From: CAZMVY01 sp964617875
GTDB taxonomy: Bacteria; Planctomycetota; Phycisphaerae; UBA1845; PWPN01
Length of the DNA: 40,594 nucleotides
Assembly (NCBI GenBank): GCA_964617875.1
Contig: CAZUAI010000049.1
Coordinates: 1 to 40,594, forward strand
Reading direction: 5' to 3'
Every line of letters starts with the position of its first letter. Position 1 is the stretch's first letter. The notes beneath the pieces were generated by a model. That model saw only the letters and a program-made list of their open reading frames with translations, did no database searches and was not told the DNA's origin. A program made the position numbers and the translations under genes. This document shows, one piece after another, positions 32,664 to 40,594 of this stretch.

Positions 32664-33389
32664 CTACTGCGCGGGCTGGCTCGCGGGAACGTCGGTCTTC
32701 TGCGTCGTCGGGGTAGGTGTTGTTGCGTCACGAGCGCTCGTGGAACCGGCCGCGAGCGCAGTGGCCGCCCGAGTCGATGTTGGCAACGGCTGCGTAGCGA
32801 CGGGCACCGGCGGGCCGACGAACGCCGCCATCGGGTCGGTCCAGTCGGTCTCCGTGTCGCCGTGGCCGTTCCGCACATCCTTCGGTCCGGTGCGCGTATC
32901 GACCCACGCCATCTGCATCTGCCGGCCCAAGGCCTCGATACGGCGGTCAATCGAGGCGAAGCCCCGGTCCAGCGCGTGCAGCAGGATCCAGAACGCGATC
33001 ATCCCGACGAACCCGAAGATGACCCAGCGCAGCACCGGCGGCGTCACGCGACCCTCGGCGATGGCGCTCATCGCCTCCCGGTACTGCCCATTCGCCGGGT
33101 CCATCGAAAGCGCCTGCATCCAGCAGGCCTGCGCCTCCAGGTAGCGCCCCTGCTGCGCCAGGATCCGCCCGCGCAAATCGAGCGCCGCCGTCTGCAGCGG
33201 GCCGTCCGGCATCCGGTCCACGAGCAACCGCTCGGCCTGGTCGTATTGCCCGGCCCGCGCCAATTCCGCGGCCATCGCCAATCGCAGCCGATGGGAACTC
33301 GACGACCCGGCCGAATGTCCGTGCGCAAGACCGAGCGACGCCTCGTCGGGGTCCGGGTACGGTTCAGCGAAGTACGAAGGGGTCTGCAT
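32664..33389 (-). CDS. TPR protein with one membrane segment
   Basis: This 241-residue protein has an N-terminal tetratricopeptide-like region (about 35-105): LAMAAELARAGQYDQAERLL, AALDLRGRILAQQGRYLEAQ and WMQALSMDPANGQYREAM. One membrane helix follows at about 121-140 (VIFGFVGMIAFWILLHAL). The C-terminal 100 residues are Pro/Thr/Ala-rich and low in complexity. The TPR part probably faces the cytoplasm, where it could hold the Hsp70 at the membrane; this is inference from gene order. It starts 21 bp after the Hsp70 stop with GAGGAAAA as ribosome-binding site. Confidence 0.75.
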   Translation of the reverse strand: MQTPSYFAEPYPDPDEASLGLAHGHSAGSSSSHRLRLAMAAELARAGQYDQAERLLVDRMPDGPLQTAALDLRGRILAQQGRYLEAQACWMQALSMDPANGQYREAMSAIAEGRVTPPVLRWVIFGFVGMIAFWILLHALDRGFASIDRRIEALGRQMQMAWVDTRTGPKDVRNGHGDTETDWTDPMAAFVGPPVPVATQPLPTSTRAATALAAGSTSARDATTPTPTTQKTDVPASQPAQ

Positions 33390-33410
33390 GGTCTTTTCCT
33401 CGCAAGTGGT

Positions 33411-35894
33411 TTACCGGGTGAGGCTGCCGCCGTAACCGCGGGCCGCTTCCTGCTCCTTGGGCGGCAACAGGCCCACGAGCTGCCGCACGGCTGCCTTGAG
33501 GCCTTCCACATCGTCATTGTTGATCGCCCGGCGCGCCTGGGCGAACAACTGCTCAGCCCGCGCCGCGTCCCGCATGTACGACCGCCGTTCTTCCAGATAG
33601 GCCACGTACCCGACCCAGAAGTCGGGCCGCCGTGCCATCACGCGGAACCCCAGCGACTTCAATTCGTCCAGACGCCGCTTCAACAAGTCCGGCTGGCGGG
33701 ACGACATGGCCTGTCTCGTGTCGGTGGACAGGAGGCGCATGCACGACTTGTCCGACGGCTCGCCGTGCTGGCTGACCAGACTGTCGAGTTCCGCCAGGAT
33801 CGTCTCGGCCTCTTCGGTCAGCTTGGGCCATTCGAGGGCATCGTCCATCTGGTCGATCGCCGCCTTGAGGTCCAGCAAGCGGTTGTTGCACTCGCCGACG
33901 GCGTCCGGGTCGCCCTCGGACGCGGCGAGCAGCGATGCCACCTGCCGGACCATGTCCTCGCGTTCGATCCGCGCGAGGCCATCGCGGGCCTTGGCGTCCT
34001 GCGTACGGCGGGCGTCGTCGCGCAGGACCGTCAGCCGCGTCTTCTCGCGATCGAACTGGTCGCGGAGGTCGGCCACGGGCAGCGCCTTCTGCTCGAGCAA
34101 GAGCGACGCGGCGAACTCCTCGTCAAGGACGGGGATGTAAGCCTTCGTCGTGACCAGGCGTGAGGCGTCGATCTGGATCGTCACCTCGACCTCGCTGTGG
34201 GCCGGGACATCGCGCTTGAGCTGCTCCGACGCGATCTTCAGCCGGCCGATCAGCCGGTTCCGGTCGGCACGGTCGTTCTCCCCCTCGACGACGGGGATGC
34301 TGATCAGGTCGCCGCTCTGGCCACGGCGGACTTCGCGGACCATTCGCAGGACCCGCCGCTGCCGCGCCGGCAACGGTGTGCCCTTCTCGACGAACACGTA
34401 CATCTCGTTGCTCGCCGTCGCCACGCCGACCGAGTGCGTCAATGGCGGGTTCGTGAGCGTCACGCCCGTTGTGTACGAGAGACGGTCCGGCGCCGTCGGC
34501 ACGCGGGTGCCTCGGGCGTCGGACAGCTCGATGAGATACTCGCTCTTCCGTCCCTTCTCCGCGTGAAGCTCGGTCATGAACACCCCTGCCGCGTTCAGCG
34601 GGACCTTGCCGCTCCGCCATCGCCCCCCGGATTCCACGAACTCGATCGAATACCCCCTCAGGTCCGCGTTCGCCGGGTGGTTCACGCACCCGCCGATCGG
34701 CGGGTCCACCTCGCTGCCCACCGGTTCGTATTCCAGGACGATCCGGAAGACGCCGGCCGGCGCGTCGGTCTGGGTCTGCTCTATCTTCTGCGCGCCGGCG
34801 AAGATCGCCGCCCCCTGCGCCACGACGGTCACGGGGTCGATGGTGTAATCGAGCGCCGCGCCAAGGTCCGCCTTGACCTGGTCCCGCAGCCACGGGATGA
34901 GGCTCGTGCCGCCCACCATGATGATCTTCTCGAGGTCCTTGCCGGACAGGTTCTTCTCGCCGAGCGCCTTGCGGCACAGGTTGATCGAGCGGACGACGTA
35001 TGGCGTGACGATCTCCTGGACATCCGCGGGCGTCAGCTCGTATTCCAGCTCGACGGTCTCGCCGGCGACGTCGGCGCAGAGGTTCTCGATCCAGATCTTC
35101 TGCGGCCGCTCCGTACGGCACACCTGGATCTTGGCGCGTTCGGCCTCGTTCTTGAGCTTGGCGATCGCGGCACGCCAGCGGGTGTTGCCGCGCCGGAAGT
35201 CCTCAAGCCGGTAGCCCGCCGTCAGGAGCGGCACCAGCTTCTTCTCGACGATGTCCCAGTCGATCATCTTGCCGCCGAGGTAGTTGTCGCCGGCGTGGTT
35301 GACCACCTGGATGCCGCCGTCGCGGACCTGAATGACCGCCGCATCAAACGTTCCCCCGCCGAAGTCGTAGACCAGCCAGAACGCCTTCTCGGCAAAGTTC
35401 TGAAAGCCGTAAGCCAAGGCGGCGGCGACGGGCTCCTGCAGGAGCGGGGCCGTGGCGAAGCCGGCCAGCTCCGCCGCCCGCTCCGTCGCCTGGCACTGCG
35501 GCAGCTCGAACGCCGCCGGCACCGTGATGACCGCCGCCTGGAGTTCGTCGCCCGTGGCCAGGCGGACGTCGGCCTTTAGGCACTTGAGCACCTCGGCCGA
35601 CAGCTCCTCAGGGCGCATCGTACGGCGGCTGGCAGCGAAGGTCTTCTGCCCGTCTTCGCCCTTGCCCATGCGAAGCTTGAACTCCATGTCGCAGTTCTCG
35701 GGGTCGGCCTCGAACCGCTCCTTCGCCGCACGGCCGACGCGAAGGGTGCCCTTCTTGTCGATCCACACCGCCGACGGCGTAAACGACGCCCCGTCCGAGT
35801 TGGGAATCACCCGCGCCGTCGTCTCGCTCAGCACCGCGATCGAGCTTGTCGTCGTTCCCAGATCGATCCCGTAGTCAATCGTTGTCCTGCTCAT
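33411..35894 (-). CDS. Variant Hsp70 (DnaK-like) with an extra domain before the SBD
   Basis: This 827-residue protein has an actin-fold nucleotide-binding domain with all Hsp70 motifs. These are phosphate-1 DLGTTTSSIA (11-20), VITVPAAFELPQCQATERAA, LLQEPVAAALAYGF (151-164), phosphate-2 VYDFGGGTFDAAVI (175-188) and adenosine motif IIMVGGTSLIPWLRDQV (324-340). Residues about 380-475 are an added beta-rich segment where DnaK has only a short linker. The substrate-binding beta domain follows at about 485-595: THSVGVATASNEMYVFVEKG, TPLPARQ, VVEGENDRADRNRLIGRL and VEVTIQIDAS. A long helical C-terminus completes it. DnaK is about 640 residues, so this is a dedicated variant rather than the housekeeping chaperone. 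AAAGGA precedes ATG 35894. A GrpE-like gene lies just upstream. Confidence 0.9.
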   Translation of the reverse strand: MSRTTIDYGIDLGTTTSSIAVLSETTARVIPNSDGASFTPSAVWIDKKGTLRVGRAAKERFEADPENCDMEFKLRMGKGEDGQKTFAASRRTMRPEELSAEVLKCLKADVRLATGDELQAAVITVPAAFELPQCQATERAAELAGFATAPLLQEPVAAALAYGFQNFAEKAFWLVYDFGGGTFDAAVIQVRDGGIQVVNHAGDNYLGGKMIDWDIVEKKLVPLLTAGYRLEDFRRGNTRWRAAIAKLKNEAERAKIQVCRTERPQKIWIENLCADVAGETVELEYELTPADVQEIVTPYVVRSINLCRKALGEKNLSGKDLEKIIMVGGTSLIPWLRDQVKADLGAALDYTIDPVTVVAQGAAIFAGAQKIEQTQTDAPAGVFRIVLEYEPVGSEVDPPIGGCVNHPANADLRGYSIEFVESGGRWRSGKVPLNAAGVFMTELHAEKGRKSEYLIELSDARGTRVPTAPDRLSYTTGVTLTNPPLTHSVGVATASNEMYVFVEKGTPLPARQRRVLRMVREVRRGQSGDLISIPVVEGENDRADRNRLIGRLKIASEQLKRDVPAHSEVEVTIQIDASRLVTTKAYIPVLDEEFAASLLLEQKALPVADLRDQFDREKTRLTVLRDDARRTQDAKARDGLARIEREDMVRQVASLLAASEGDPDAVGECNNRLLDLKAAIDQMDDALEWPKLTEEAETILAELDSLVSQHGEPSDKSCMRLLSTDTRQAMSSRQPDLLKRRLDELKSLGFRVMARRPDFWVGYVAYLEERRSYMRDAARAEQLFAQARRAINNDDVEGLKAAVRQLVGLLPPKEQEAARGYGGSLTR

Positions 35895-35973
35895 CGAGAT
35901 TCCTTTCGCTTGTCCGGGCCGAGGGCACCGCCGCGGTTGTCCCCCCGTGCCCGCTCCAGCCTCTCGCTGACGG

Positions 35974-36576
35974 TCACCTGGAGCCGTTGCCGCGCGCGGA
36001 CGAGCCCCGGCTCGGCGTTGCGACGACGACCTCCCCCTTCTGGATCAGCTTGCCCTTGTAGGCGATGGACGGCTTGATCGTCTCGCTGACAGTCTCACGC
36101 GGCACGCCTTCGGTCGGCTGGAATGCAACGACCTTCAGCGCCATGCCGTCCACGTAACGCTCCCCGGTGTGATCGCGAATTTCGATCGTCGCGCTCGCCA
36201 GTGCGTCCCAGGTTGATTCCACGTGCCGCCAGACGGCCCGCAACTCGTCGGGCGGCTCGCCGCCGTTGGGCGCCACGCGGTTCCGGATCCGCCAGAGCCC
36301 CGTCGCGAAGTCCGCCACAAGGTGCAGCAACGCATCGACCTCGGCCGCCGCGTCGAGCTTCGGCGATATCGTGGACTCCCTCACCTGCAGTTTGCGCAGG
36401 AGTTCAACCATCTCCGGCGTCCAGGCCGGCCGCGGGATGCGGAACTCCGGCGGGAAGAGCCTCTGCCGCAGGTCGCCCGCGCGACCGGTTGTGACGTTCA
36501 ATTCCTCCAGAATGCCCTCCGGCTTGACGGCATTTTCACCCGACTGCTCTTGTGTCTTGTCTTTCTTTCGAGTCAT
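35974..36576 (-). CDS. GrpE-like nucleotide exchange factor
   Basis: This 200-residue protein has a hydrophilic start, a helical middle (EVDALLHLVADFATGLWRIR, VWRHVESTWDALASATIEI) and a C-terminal beta region. The beta region reads DHTGERYVDGMALKVVAFQP, then VSETIKPSIAYKGKLIQKGE and VVVATP. The beta region follows the GrpE head pattern, ending in a Pro-rich strand, Tyr-Lys-Gly and the final GEVVV. It is much diverged from housekeeping GrpE, and the long parallel coiled coil is short or absent. ATG 36576 is preferred to the in-frame TTG 36588, because GGGAG lies 5 nt before the ATG. It most likely releases ADP from the Hsp70 encoded 79 bp downstream. Confidence 0.7.
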   Translation of the reverse strand: MTRKKDKTQEQSGENAVKPEGILEELNVTTGRAGDLRQRLFPPEFRIPRPAWTPEMVELLRKLQVRESTISPKLDAAAEVDALLHLVADFATGLWRIRNRVAPNGGEPPDELRAVWRHVESTWDALASATIEIRDHTGERYVDGMALKVVAFQPTEGVPRETVSETIKPSIAYKGKLIQKGEVVVATPSRGSSARGNGSR

Positions 36577-36670
36577 CAGTTCTCCCAACGCGCTGCGCGC
36601 CTCTGGTTCATCGAATCAAATCCCGCGTCATCCGTGTTTCCTTGCACATCTGTCGCGAGCGGCCGCAACG

Positions 36671-38542
36671 CTACGTCGACGGCGAGTTGCCGAAACACCA
36701 CCCCGCGGCCCGCAAGTCCCGGATCGGCGGGAACGCGTTACTTGCCCCTGCGGATTTGATGCCGGGCTTCCTCGTGCAGACGTCGTACAAAACGCCTCCG
36801 ATCGCGCCTACGCCCGTCGCGACCAGGGCACCGACGATCCACCCCACCGGGTCCGCATTCGCCCCGCCGATGGCGGCCCACGCGATCAACCCGGCCGGAA
36901 CGGCGCCGAACAGCGCCCCGAGGGCCGGGAAGAGCTGCGCCCGCCGGTGCTGCGATCGACACGTCGAACACCGCGGCACCGGGATCGTCGCCGTCCGGTA
37001 CTGCACGTGGACCGAGTTATAGCCGCGGACCCGCGACACCTCGTAGTGCATGCCAATCTTGATGGCGGCCGTCTCCTCCGCGTCGTTCTGTTCGCAGAAG
37101 TAGCAGAGGTCGGCAAGGCGGTTCTTGCGAACGATCTCGAGGTTCTCCTCGACGCGTGCCCGCATCGACTGGCTCGCGACGACCGGCAGGATCGTCTCCA
37201 GAAGTTCGATGCACGCGCTCCAGTCCTCCGTCTCGTTGCCGAACGCGATCGCGCACTGCATCGCCGTGCCCGCCACCTCGTCGAACGCGGCATCGCGCGT
37301 CGCGTTGCCCGCCGGCAGCAGCGTCTCGACGATCATCAGGTGCGGCCGTGTCCGTTCCAGAAGCTCCGTTGCCAGCGCCCCCATCCGGGCGGCGGGCTCG
37401 TCCGACTTCGTCAGAAGCTCGCACTGCATCCGGATCCGCTCGCGCGTGGGCGCCAGGGCCTCGGCCAGGGCCCCGTCGATCGCCGACGGAGCGTAGCCCG
37501 AGCCCTGCATCAGCGACACGTGCCGCGCCGCCGTGTCGCGGTTCCCGCGCTCCGCGGCCGCCACCGCGCTCCGGGCGTTGACCAGCAGAATCGCCCGCGT
37601 CAGCGACTCCCGGATCCGCCGCACTGTCCCGCCGGTCACGCGGGGATCGTCCAACTCCTGCGCGCGCGCCGCCAGCCGGTTCCAGAAGCCCTCCTCTTCG
37701 ATGAGCCTCTGCCATCGCCGGCACGCCCGGCCCCAGCAGACCGCCCGCGTGCGGTCCTCGTTCTCCGTCAGCGCACGGTGCCCCGCCGCGTGCTCGAGGT
37801 CCAGCGCCACCGTGTGATAGAGCACCGCTAGGTTGTGCGTCGAGGCCTTGCCCACCGATTCGTCCTTCTCGAAGGCGAGCCAGTAGCTCAACGCATCGCT
37901 GGCGCGGTTCTCCCTCAGCAACTGGAGCCCGCGGTCCTCCTCCGCGCCCGACCGCTGCGGCCAGAACCAGAACAGCTCATCGACCAGCCGCGCCTCGGGG
38001 TCCTGCAGCCGAGCCATCGCCGCACGAATGGCATCCTCGTCCGGCGGCGGGTCGAGCGGCAGATACCCCGCCCCGGACACGCCGCCATTCATGCCGAGCT
38101 TCCCCTGAATCTTCAGCCGCGACTCCAGGCGACGGATGTCCCGGATCGTCGCGGTGGTGGGCAGACCGGTCACGCGGAACGGGTTCGTGCGGTACAGGTC
38201 GGGCGTGGCGGTGTCCAGGAGGCGCCTGTCGGCGTCGCTGCTCGCGGTATACGACCACTCGTCTTGCGGCGCGGGCATGGGCTCATCCTCGCGGGCCGAA
38301 GCCGGGCCGTGCGACGGTTCCTCACCCTGCAATGCGTAGGTATCGTTCGCGATCGCGGGCTGATGGTCGTGTTCACGACCGGGCGTCGGGGACGGGAGCA
38401 CGGCGGGGTCGCCGCCGGACAGTGCCCGGAAGCACGTCGGACAATAGGTCTTGCCGTCCGGGCCGCGAGCGTACGGCCGGCCCGAGCGGTCCTGTCCGCA
38501 TTGTGTACACGCGATCCGTTCGTGCCATTGGGCTTGGGGCAT
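36671..38542 (-). CDS. Zinc-ribbon J-like protein with C-terminal membrane helices
   Basis: This protein of about 623 residues has a zinc ribbon near the start (CTQCGQ, then YCPTCF: Cys at about 12, 15, 34 and 37). Near 118-140 it reads NPFRVTGLPTTATIRDIRRL, matching helices I-II of a J domain. AIRAAMARLQDPEARLVDEL, about 50 residues later, resembles J helices III-IV. The HPD tripeptide that normally activates Hsp70 is not visible. A long helical, TPR-like middle follows. A second Cys cluster (CYFCEQ, then CSTCRSQH; about 480-530) and two membrane helices (about 537-590) complete the protein. ATG 38542 lies 8 nt after AAGGAG; GTG 38545 is possible. It sits between the zinc-ribbon membrane protein and the GrpE-like gene. 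Confidence 0.65.
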   Translation of the reverse strand: MPQAQWHERIACTQCGQDRSGRPYARGPDGKTYCPTCFRALSGGDPAVLPSPTPGREHDHQPAIANDTYALQGEEPSHGPASAREDEPMPAPQDEWSYTASSDADRRLLDTATPDLYRTNPFRVTGLPTTATIRDIRRLESRLKIQGKLGMNGGVSGAGYLPLDPPPDEDAIRAAMARLQDPEARLVDELFWFWPQRSGAEEDRGLQLLRENRASDALSYWLAFEKDESVGKASTHNLAVLYHTVALDLEHAAGHRALTENEDRTRAVCWGRACRRWQRLIEEEGFWNRLAARAQELDDPRVTGGTVRRIRESLTRAILLVNARSAVAAAERGNRDTAARHVSLMQGSGYAPSAIDGALAEALAPTRERIRMQCELLTKSDEPAARMGALATELLERTRPHLMIVETLLPAGNATRDAAFDEVAGTAMQCAIAFGNETEDWSACIELLETILPVVASQSMRARVEENLEIVRKNRLADLCYFCEQNDAEETAAIKIGMHYEVSRVRGYNSVHVQYRTATIPVPRCSTCRSQHRRAQLFPALGALFGAVPAGLIAWAAIGGANADPVGWIVGALVATGVGAIGGVLYDVCTRKPGIKSAGASNAFPPIRDLRAAGWCFGNSPST

Positions 38543-38554
38543 CACCGGTTCTCC

Positions 38555-40516
38555 TTAAGGCGTGCCGCGCTGCCATCGCCCCGGTTCCGCAAGCCGACCC
38601 GGTCGCGACAGGTAGACAGCCAAGACAAGGTAGACGGCCGCGGCGACTGCGGGCTCGAACAGCCCGTGAAGATAGACCAACGACGCAGGATAGCCTGCCC
38701 CGTTAGCTGCTCGAGCGACCGCGGATCCATCCAGGACGCCGACGACCGTGATTGCCATCCGCAGGCCCACGCCCACAAAGGCCCCGCCAATCGCCGCAAG
38801 GGCCCACCGGGTCCGCATGTGGATCAGCACGCCGACGACCATGAGAAGCACACACTCAACCCCGTACAACCAGGACCCCTGAACTTGCGCCCCTTGCATT
38901 AGCACGATATCCGGCCCGTGACGTGGGCCGTGCCCAGAGGGCCCGGCCCTCAAGACAGGCGCGAGCAGGCCGTCGCACAGGAAAAGGAACCCGAAGAGCA
39001 TCAACGCGCAACTCAGCGCGCTGAGCCGCATCTGCTCCTCGTCCCGCGGCTCGTTGGAAAGGCAGGCCACGAGGAACGCGCTCAGGGCAACGAGGTCCCA
39101 GGGAAGCTCGCTGGCACGGGCCATAATCCCACAAATGCGCGTCGGCGCGTAGCCCGTCGGGGAAAGGTGATGCATGAGAATCCCGGCGAGGGAAAGCACC
39201 AGGACGATCGCGATCACCCAGGTCCTGGCCACGACGCGCGAGAAGCCTCCGGCCTGATAGGCAAGACCGGAGAACCGGGCCAGTGTTCCCAGCAGCGCCA
39301 TCAGCATGGCGGCGGCGGAAATCCAACAGGCCACCGTCCCGGGCCCCTGGTGCTGTCGCCCCCGCGTGTCGGGAAGCCGGGAGGCGTCCACGCCGATGGC
39401 GGCCAGCCAACACACCACGCCCGTGACGCCGACAACGATCGCCAGCGGGACCCAGTCGTTCCAGCCCTCATTCGCCTCCAAGTCTTCCGCCGACACCCTC
39501 CGCCCGCGGGGCCCGCCCGCCTGGACCAGCGCCCACGAACGAAGCCCGGTCATGAGAACCACCGCCAGCAATGCACATTGGAGCGCATGTGCCGCGCAGA
39601 CGACGGCACCGAACACCGTCGTCGATTGCCCGTTCGCACGCGATAGTTCGACAACCGTCCAGATCGCGGCGACAACCCCCTGCGCCGCCAGACCGGCGAT
39701 GCACAATTGCCTGCCCCAGTCCTTGCGCTGCCACAGTCCGACGAAGGCAGCAGCCGCGAGGACGGTAGCCACCGGCTGAATCGCGCTGGTCAGTTGAGCA
39801 ACCTCTACGTGGACCGTTGCCGTCCTGCCACCGACAAAGCCGAACTGCGTCAGGTTCAAGAAGGCCCACCACAGGCCGCGGACTCGCCCGCAGAGCAGGG
39901 CCGCGAGGACCAGGACCGTCAGGACCGGCCATTTCACCAATCCCGCGGCCCCTCTTTCCGGTTCCGCGAGACGGTGCGACGCGTCCGCCTGCCGCACATC
40001 GACGTACGGCTCTTCGTCCTCGTCCGGCGTAACGGGGGCCAAGGCAGGCGCGCCTGCTCCCGTCTCCAGCGGCCGTATCGGAATGGATGGCGCACTGGAT
40101 GGCGTATCGCGACCAGCATCATCCGCCGCCAAGGCCTCGGCCGGCGACCATTCCTCGTTCGCAAACGGAATCAGGCCATCCGAATCGAGTCCCGGCGCCG
40201 AGCCGACCGGAGGAGCCGTCGCCGATCGCGCGGCTGGAACACCTCCGCCGTCAGCAAACGAATCGTGGATATCGGCGATGCGCAAGAAACCGGACTGCCC
40301 CAAAGGGACCGCGGAATCGGCGACAGCGGGGAACGCATCGCCCGCCTCGTGCGTGGTCTCGCTGGCCCCCGCTTCGGCAGGCCCGTGGACCTCCGTCAAC
40401 GGAGTGATGACGAACATGGTCCCGCAACGTGGGCACTTGCCCGTATGCCCGACGTGGTTGTCGGCACACGGGAGAATTGCGTTGCAGCCGGGGTTGGTGC
40501 ATCTCGCCTGAACCAT
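38555..40516 (-). CDS. Zinc-ribbon polytopic membrane protein
   Basis: This 653-residue protein begins with a zinc ribbon (Cys6, Cys11, Cys28, Cys31; KCPRCGTMFVI). About 170 acidic, Pro/Ala-rich and probably disordered residues follow. About 12 membrane helices then run from residue 195 to the end (for example VLTVLVLAALLCG, PLAIVVGVTGVVCWLAAIGV and VYLVLAVYL). No transporter or enzyme motif is recognised. Its stop is 12 bp from the next ATG, whose ribosome-binding site overlaps it. This is the first gene of the cluster. The 78 bp upstream to the window edge should hold the promoter, but no strong -35/-10 pair stands out; GAGGG lies about 9 nt before ATG 40516. It may be the membrane platform of the Hsp70 module. 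Confidence 0.65.
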   Translation of the reverse strand: MVQARCTNPGCNAILPCADNHVGHTGKCPRCGTMFVITPLTEVHGPAEAGASETTHEAGDAFPAVADSAVPLGQSGFLRIADIHDSFADGGGVPAARSATAPPVGSAPGLDSDGLIPFANEEWSPAEALAADDAGRDTPSSAPSIPIRPLETGAGAPALAPVTPDEDEEPYVDVRQADASHRLAEPERGAAGLVKWPVLTVLVLAALLCGRVRGLWWAFLNLTQFGFVGGRTATVHVEVAQLTSAIQPVATVLAAAAFVGLWQRKDWGRQLCIAGLAAQGVVAAIWTVVELSRANGQSTTVFGAVVCAAHALQCALLAVVLMTGLRSWALVQAGGPRGRRVSAEDLEANEGWNDWVPLAIVVGVTGVVCWLAAIGVDASRLPDTRGRQHQGPGTVACWISAAAMLMALLGTLARFSGLAYQAGGFSRVVARTWVIAIVLVLSLAGILMHHLSPTGYAPTRICGIMARASELPWDLVALSAFLVACLSNEPRDEEQMRLSALSCALMLFGFLFLCDGLLAPVLRAGPSGHGPRHGPDIVLMQGAQVQGSWLYGVECVLLMVVGVLIHMRTRWALAAIGGAFVGVGLRMAITVVGVLDGSAVARAANGAGYPASLVYLHGLFEPAVAAAVYLVLAVYLSRPGRLAEPGRWQRGTP

Positions 40517-40594
40517 GGGTAGCCCTCATCGCCCTTTTTAGAGACTGTAGCATCATTACAGAGTGATCCCGTGGTATTCCGGCCGGCTTTCGCG

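Noticed and set aside
34197..35579. A 460-codon plus-strand frame inside the Hsp70 gene
   Set aside because: It is the shadow of the conserved Hsp70 coding strand.

Overview
This 40.6 kb window is GC-rich bacterial chromosome. It probably comes from the Planctomycetota, possibly a Phycisphaerae-like lineage. That placement is inference. It rests on GC-rich codon use, two Tat-exported sugar isomerase-like proteins, a relic that joins a Ser/Thr kinase loop to a dockerin-like calcium motif, long GT-C type membrane proteins and families of palindromic intergenic repeats. I found no rRNA, tRNA, CRISPR array, integrase or transposase gene. LAYOUT: (1) 0.1-5.5 kb: a GT-C-like membrane protein on the minus strand, divergent from a MacA-like adaptor, MacB-type ATPase and MacB-type permease. 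(2) 5.5-11.6 kb: housekeeping and mixed genes. They are a kinase/dockerin relic, a HAD hydrolase with a probable leaderless start, an enolase-superfamily epimerase or cycloisomerase, miaA, a lipoprotein with an internal duplication, a sugar-phosphate isomerase-like TIM barrel and rpsU. (3) 11.9-16.3 kb: an amidohydrolase followed by an overlapping tetrapyrrole operon (precorrin-2 dehydrogenase, HemX/CcsA-like membrane protein, hemA). (4) 16.7-31.9 kb: central metabolism and sugar use. It holds an NAD-type isocitrate dehydrogenase, two Tat-exported fucose-isomerase-like proteins, a large alpha-CTD/sigma-4/winged-helix DNA-binding protein, an exported rhamnose-mutarotase-like lipoprotein, an SSS symporter with an inserted helix-turn-helix-like segment, and a ribose-type ABC importer (binding lipoprotein, dual ATPase, permease). 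A DUF167 protein, a GNAT acetyltransferase with a small membrane protein, and xylose isomerase follow. (5) 32.1-40.5 kb: a six-gene minus-strand cluster. In transcription order it encodes a zinc-ribbon 12-TM membrane protein, a zinc-ribbon J-like membrane protein without a visible HPD motif, a GrpE-like protein, an Hsp70 with an extra domain between its nucleotide-binding and substrate-binding domains, a TPR protein with one membrane segment, and an FHA-domain protein. HOW THE GENES WORK TOGETHER: Region 4 reads as uptake and isomerisation of pentoses or deoxyhexoses, with part of the chemistry apparently outside the cytoplasm. Region 5 reads as a dedicated, probably membrane-tethered Hsp70 machine with its own exchange factor and J-like partner, possibly tied to Ser/Thr phosphorylation through the FHA protein. 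It is the best candidate here for an undescribed system. Intergenic DNA carries two 147-bp copies and one shortened copy of a palindromic element (87% identity between the full copies), two inverted copies of a 33-bp repeat, and several perfect hairpins.
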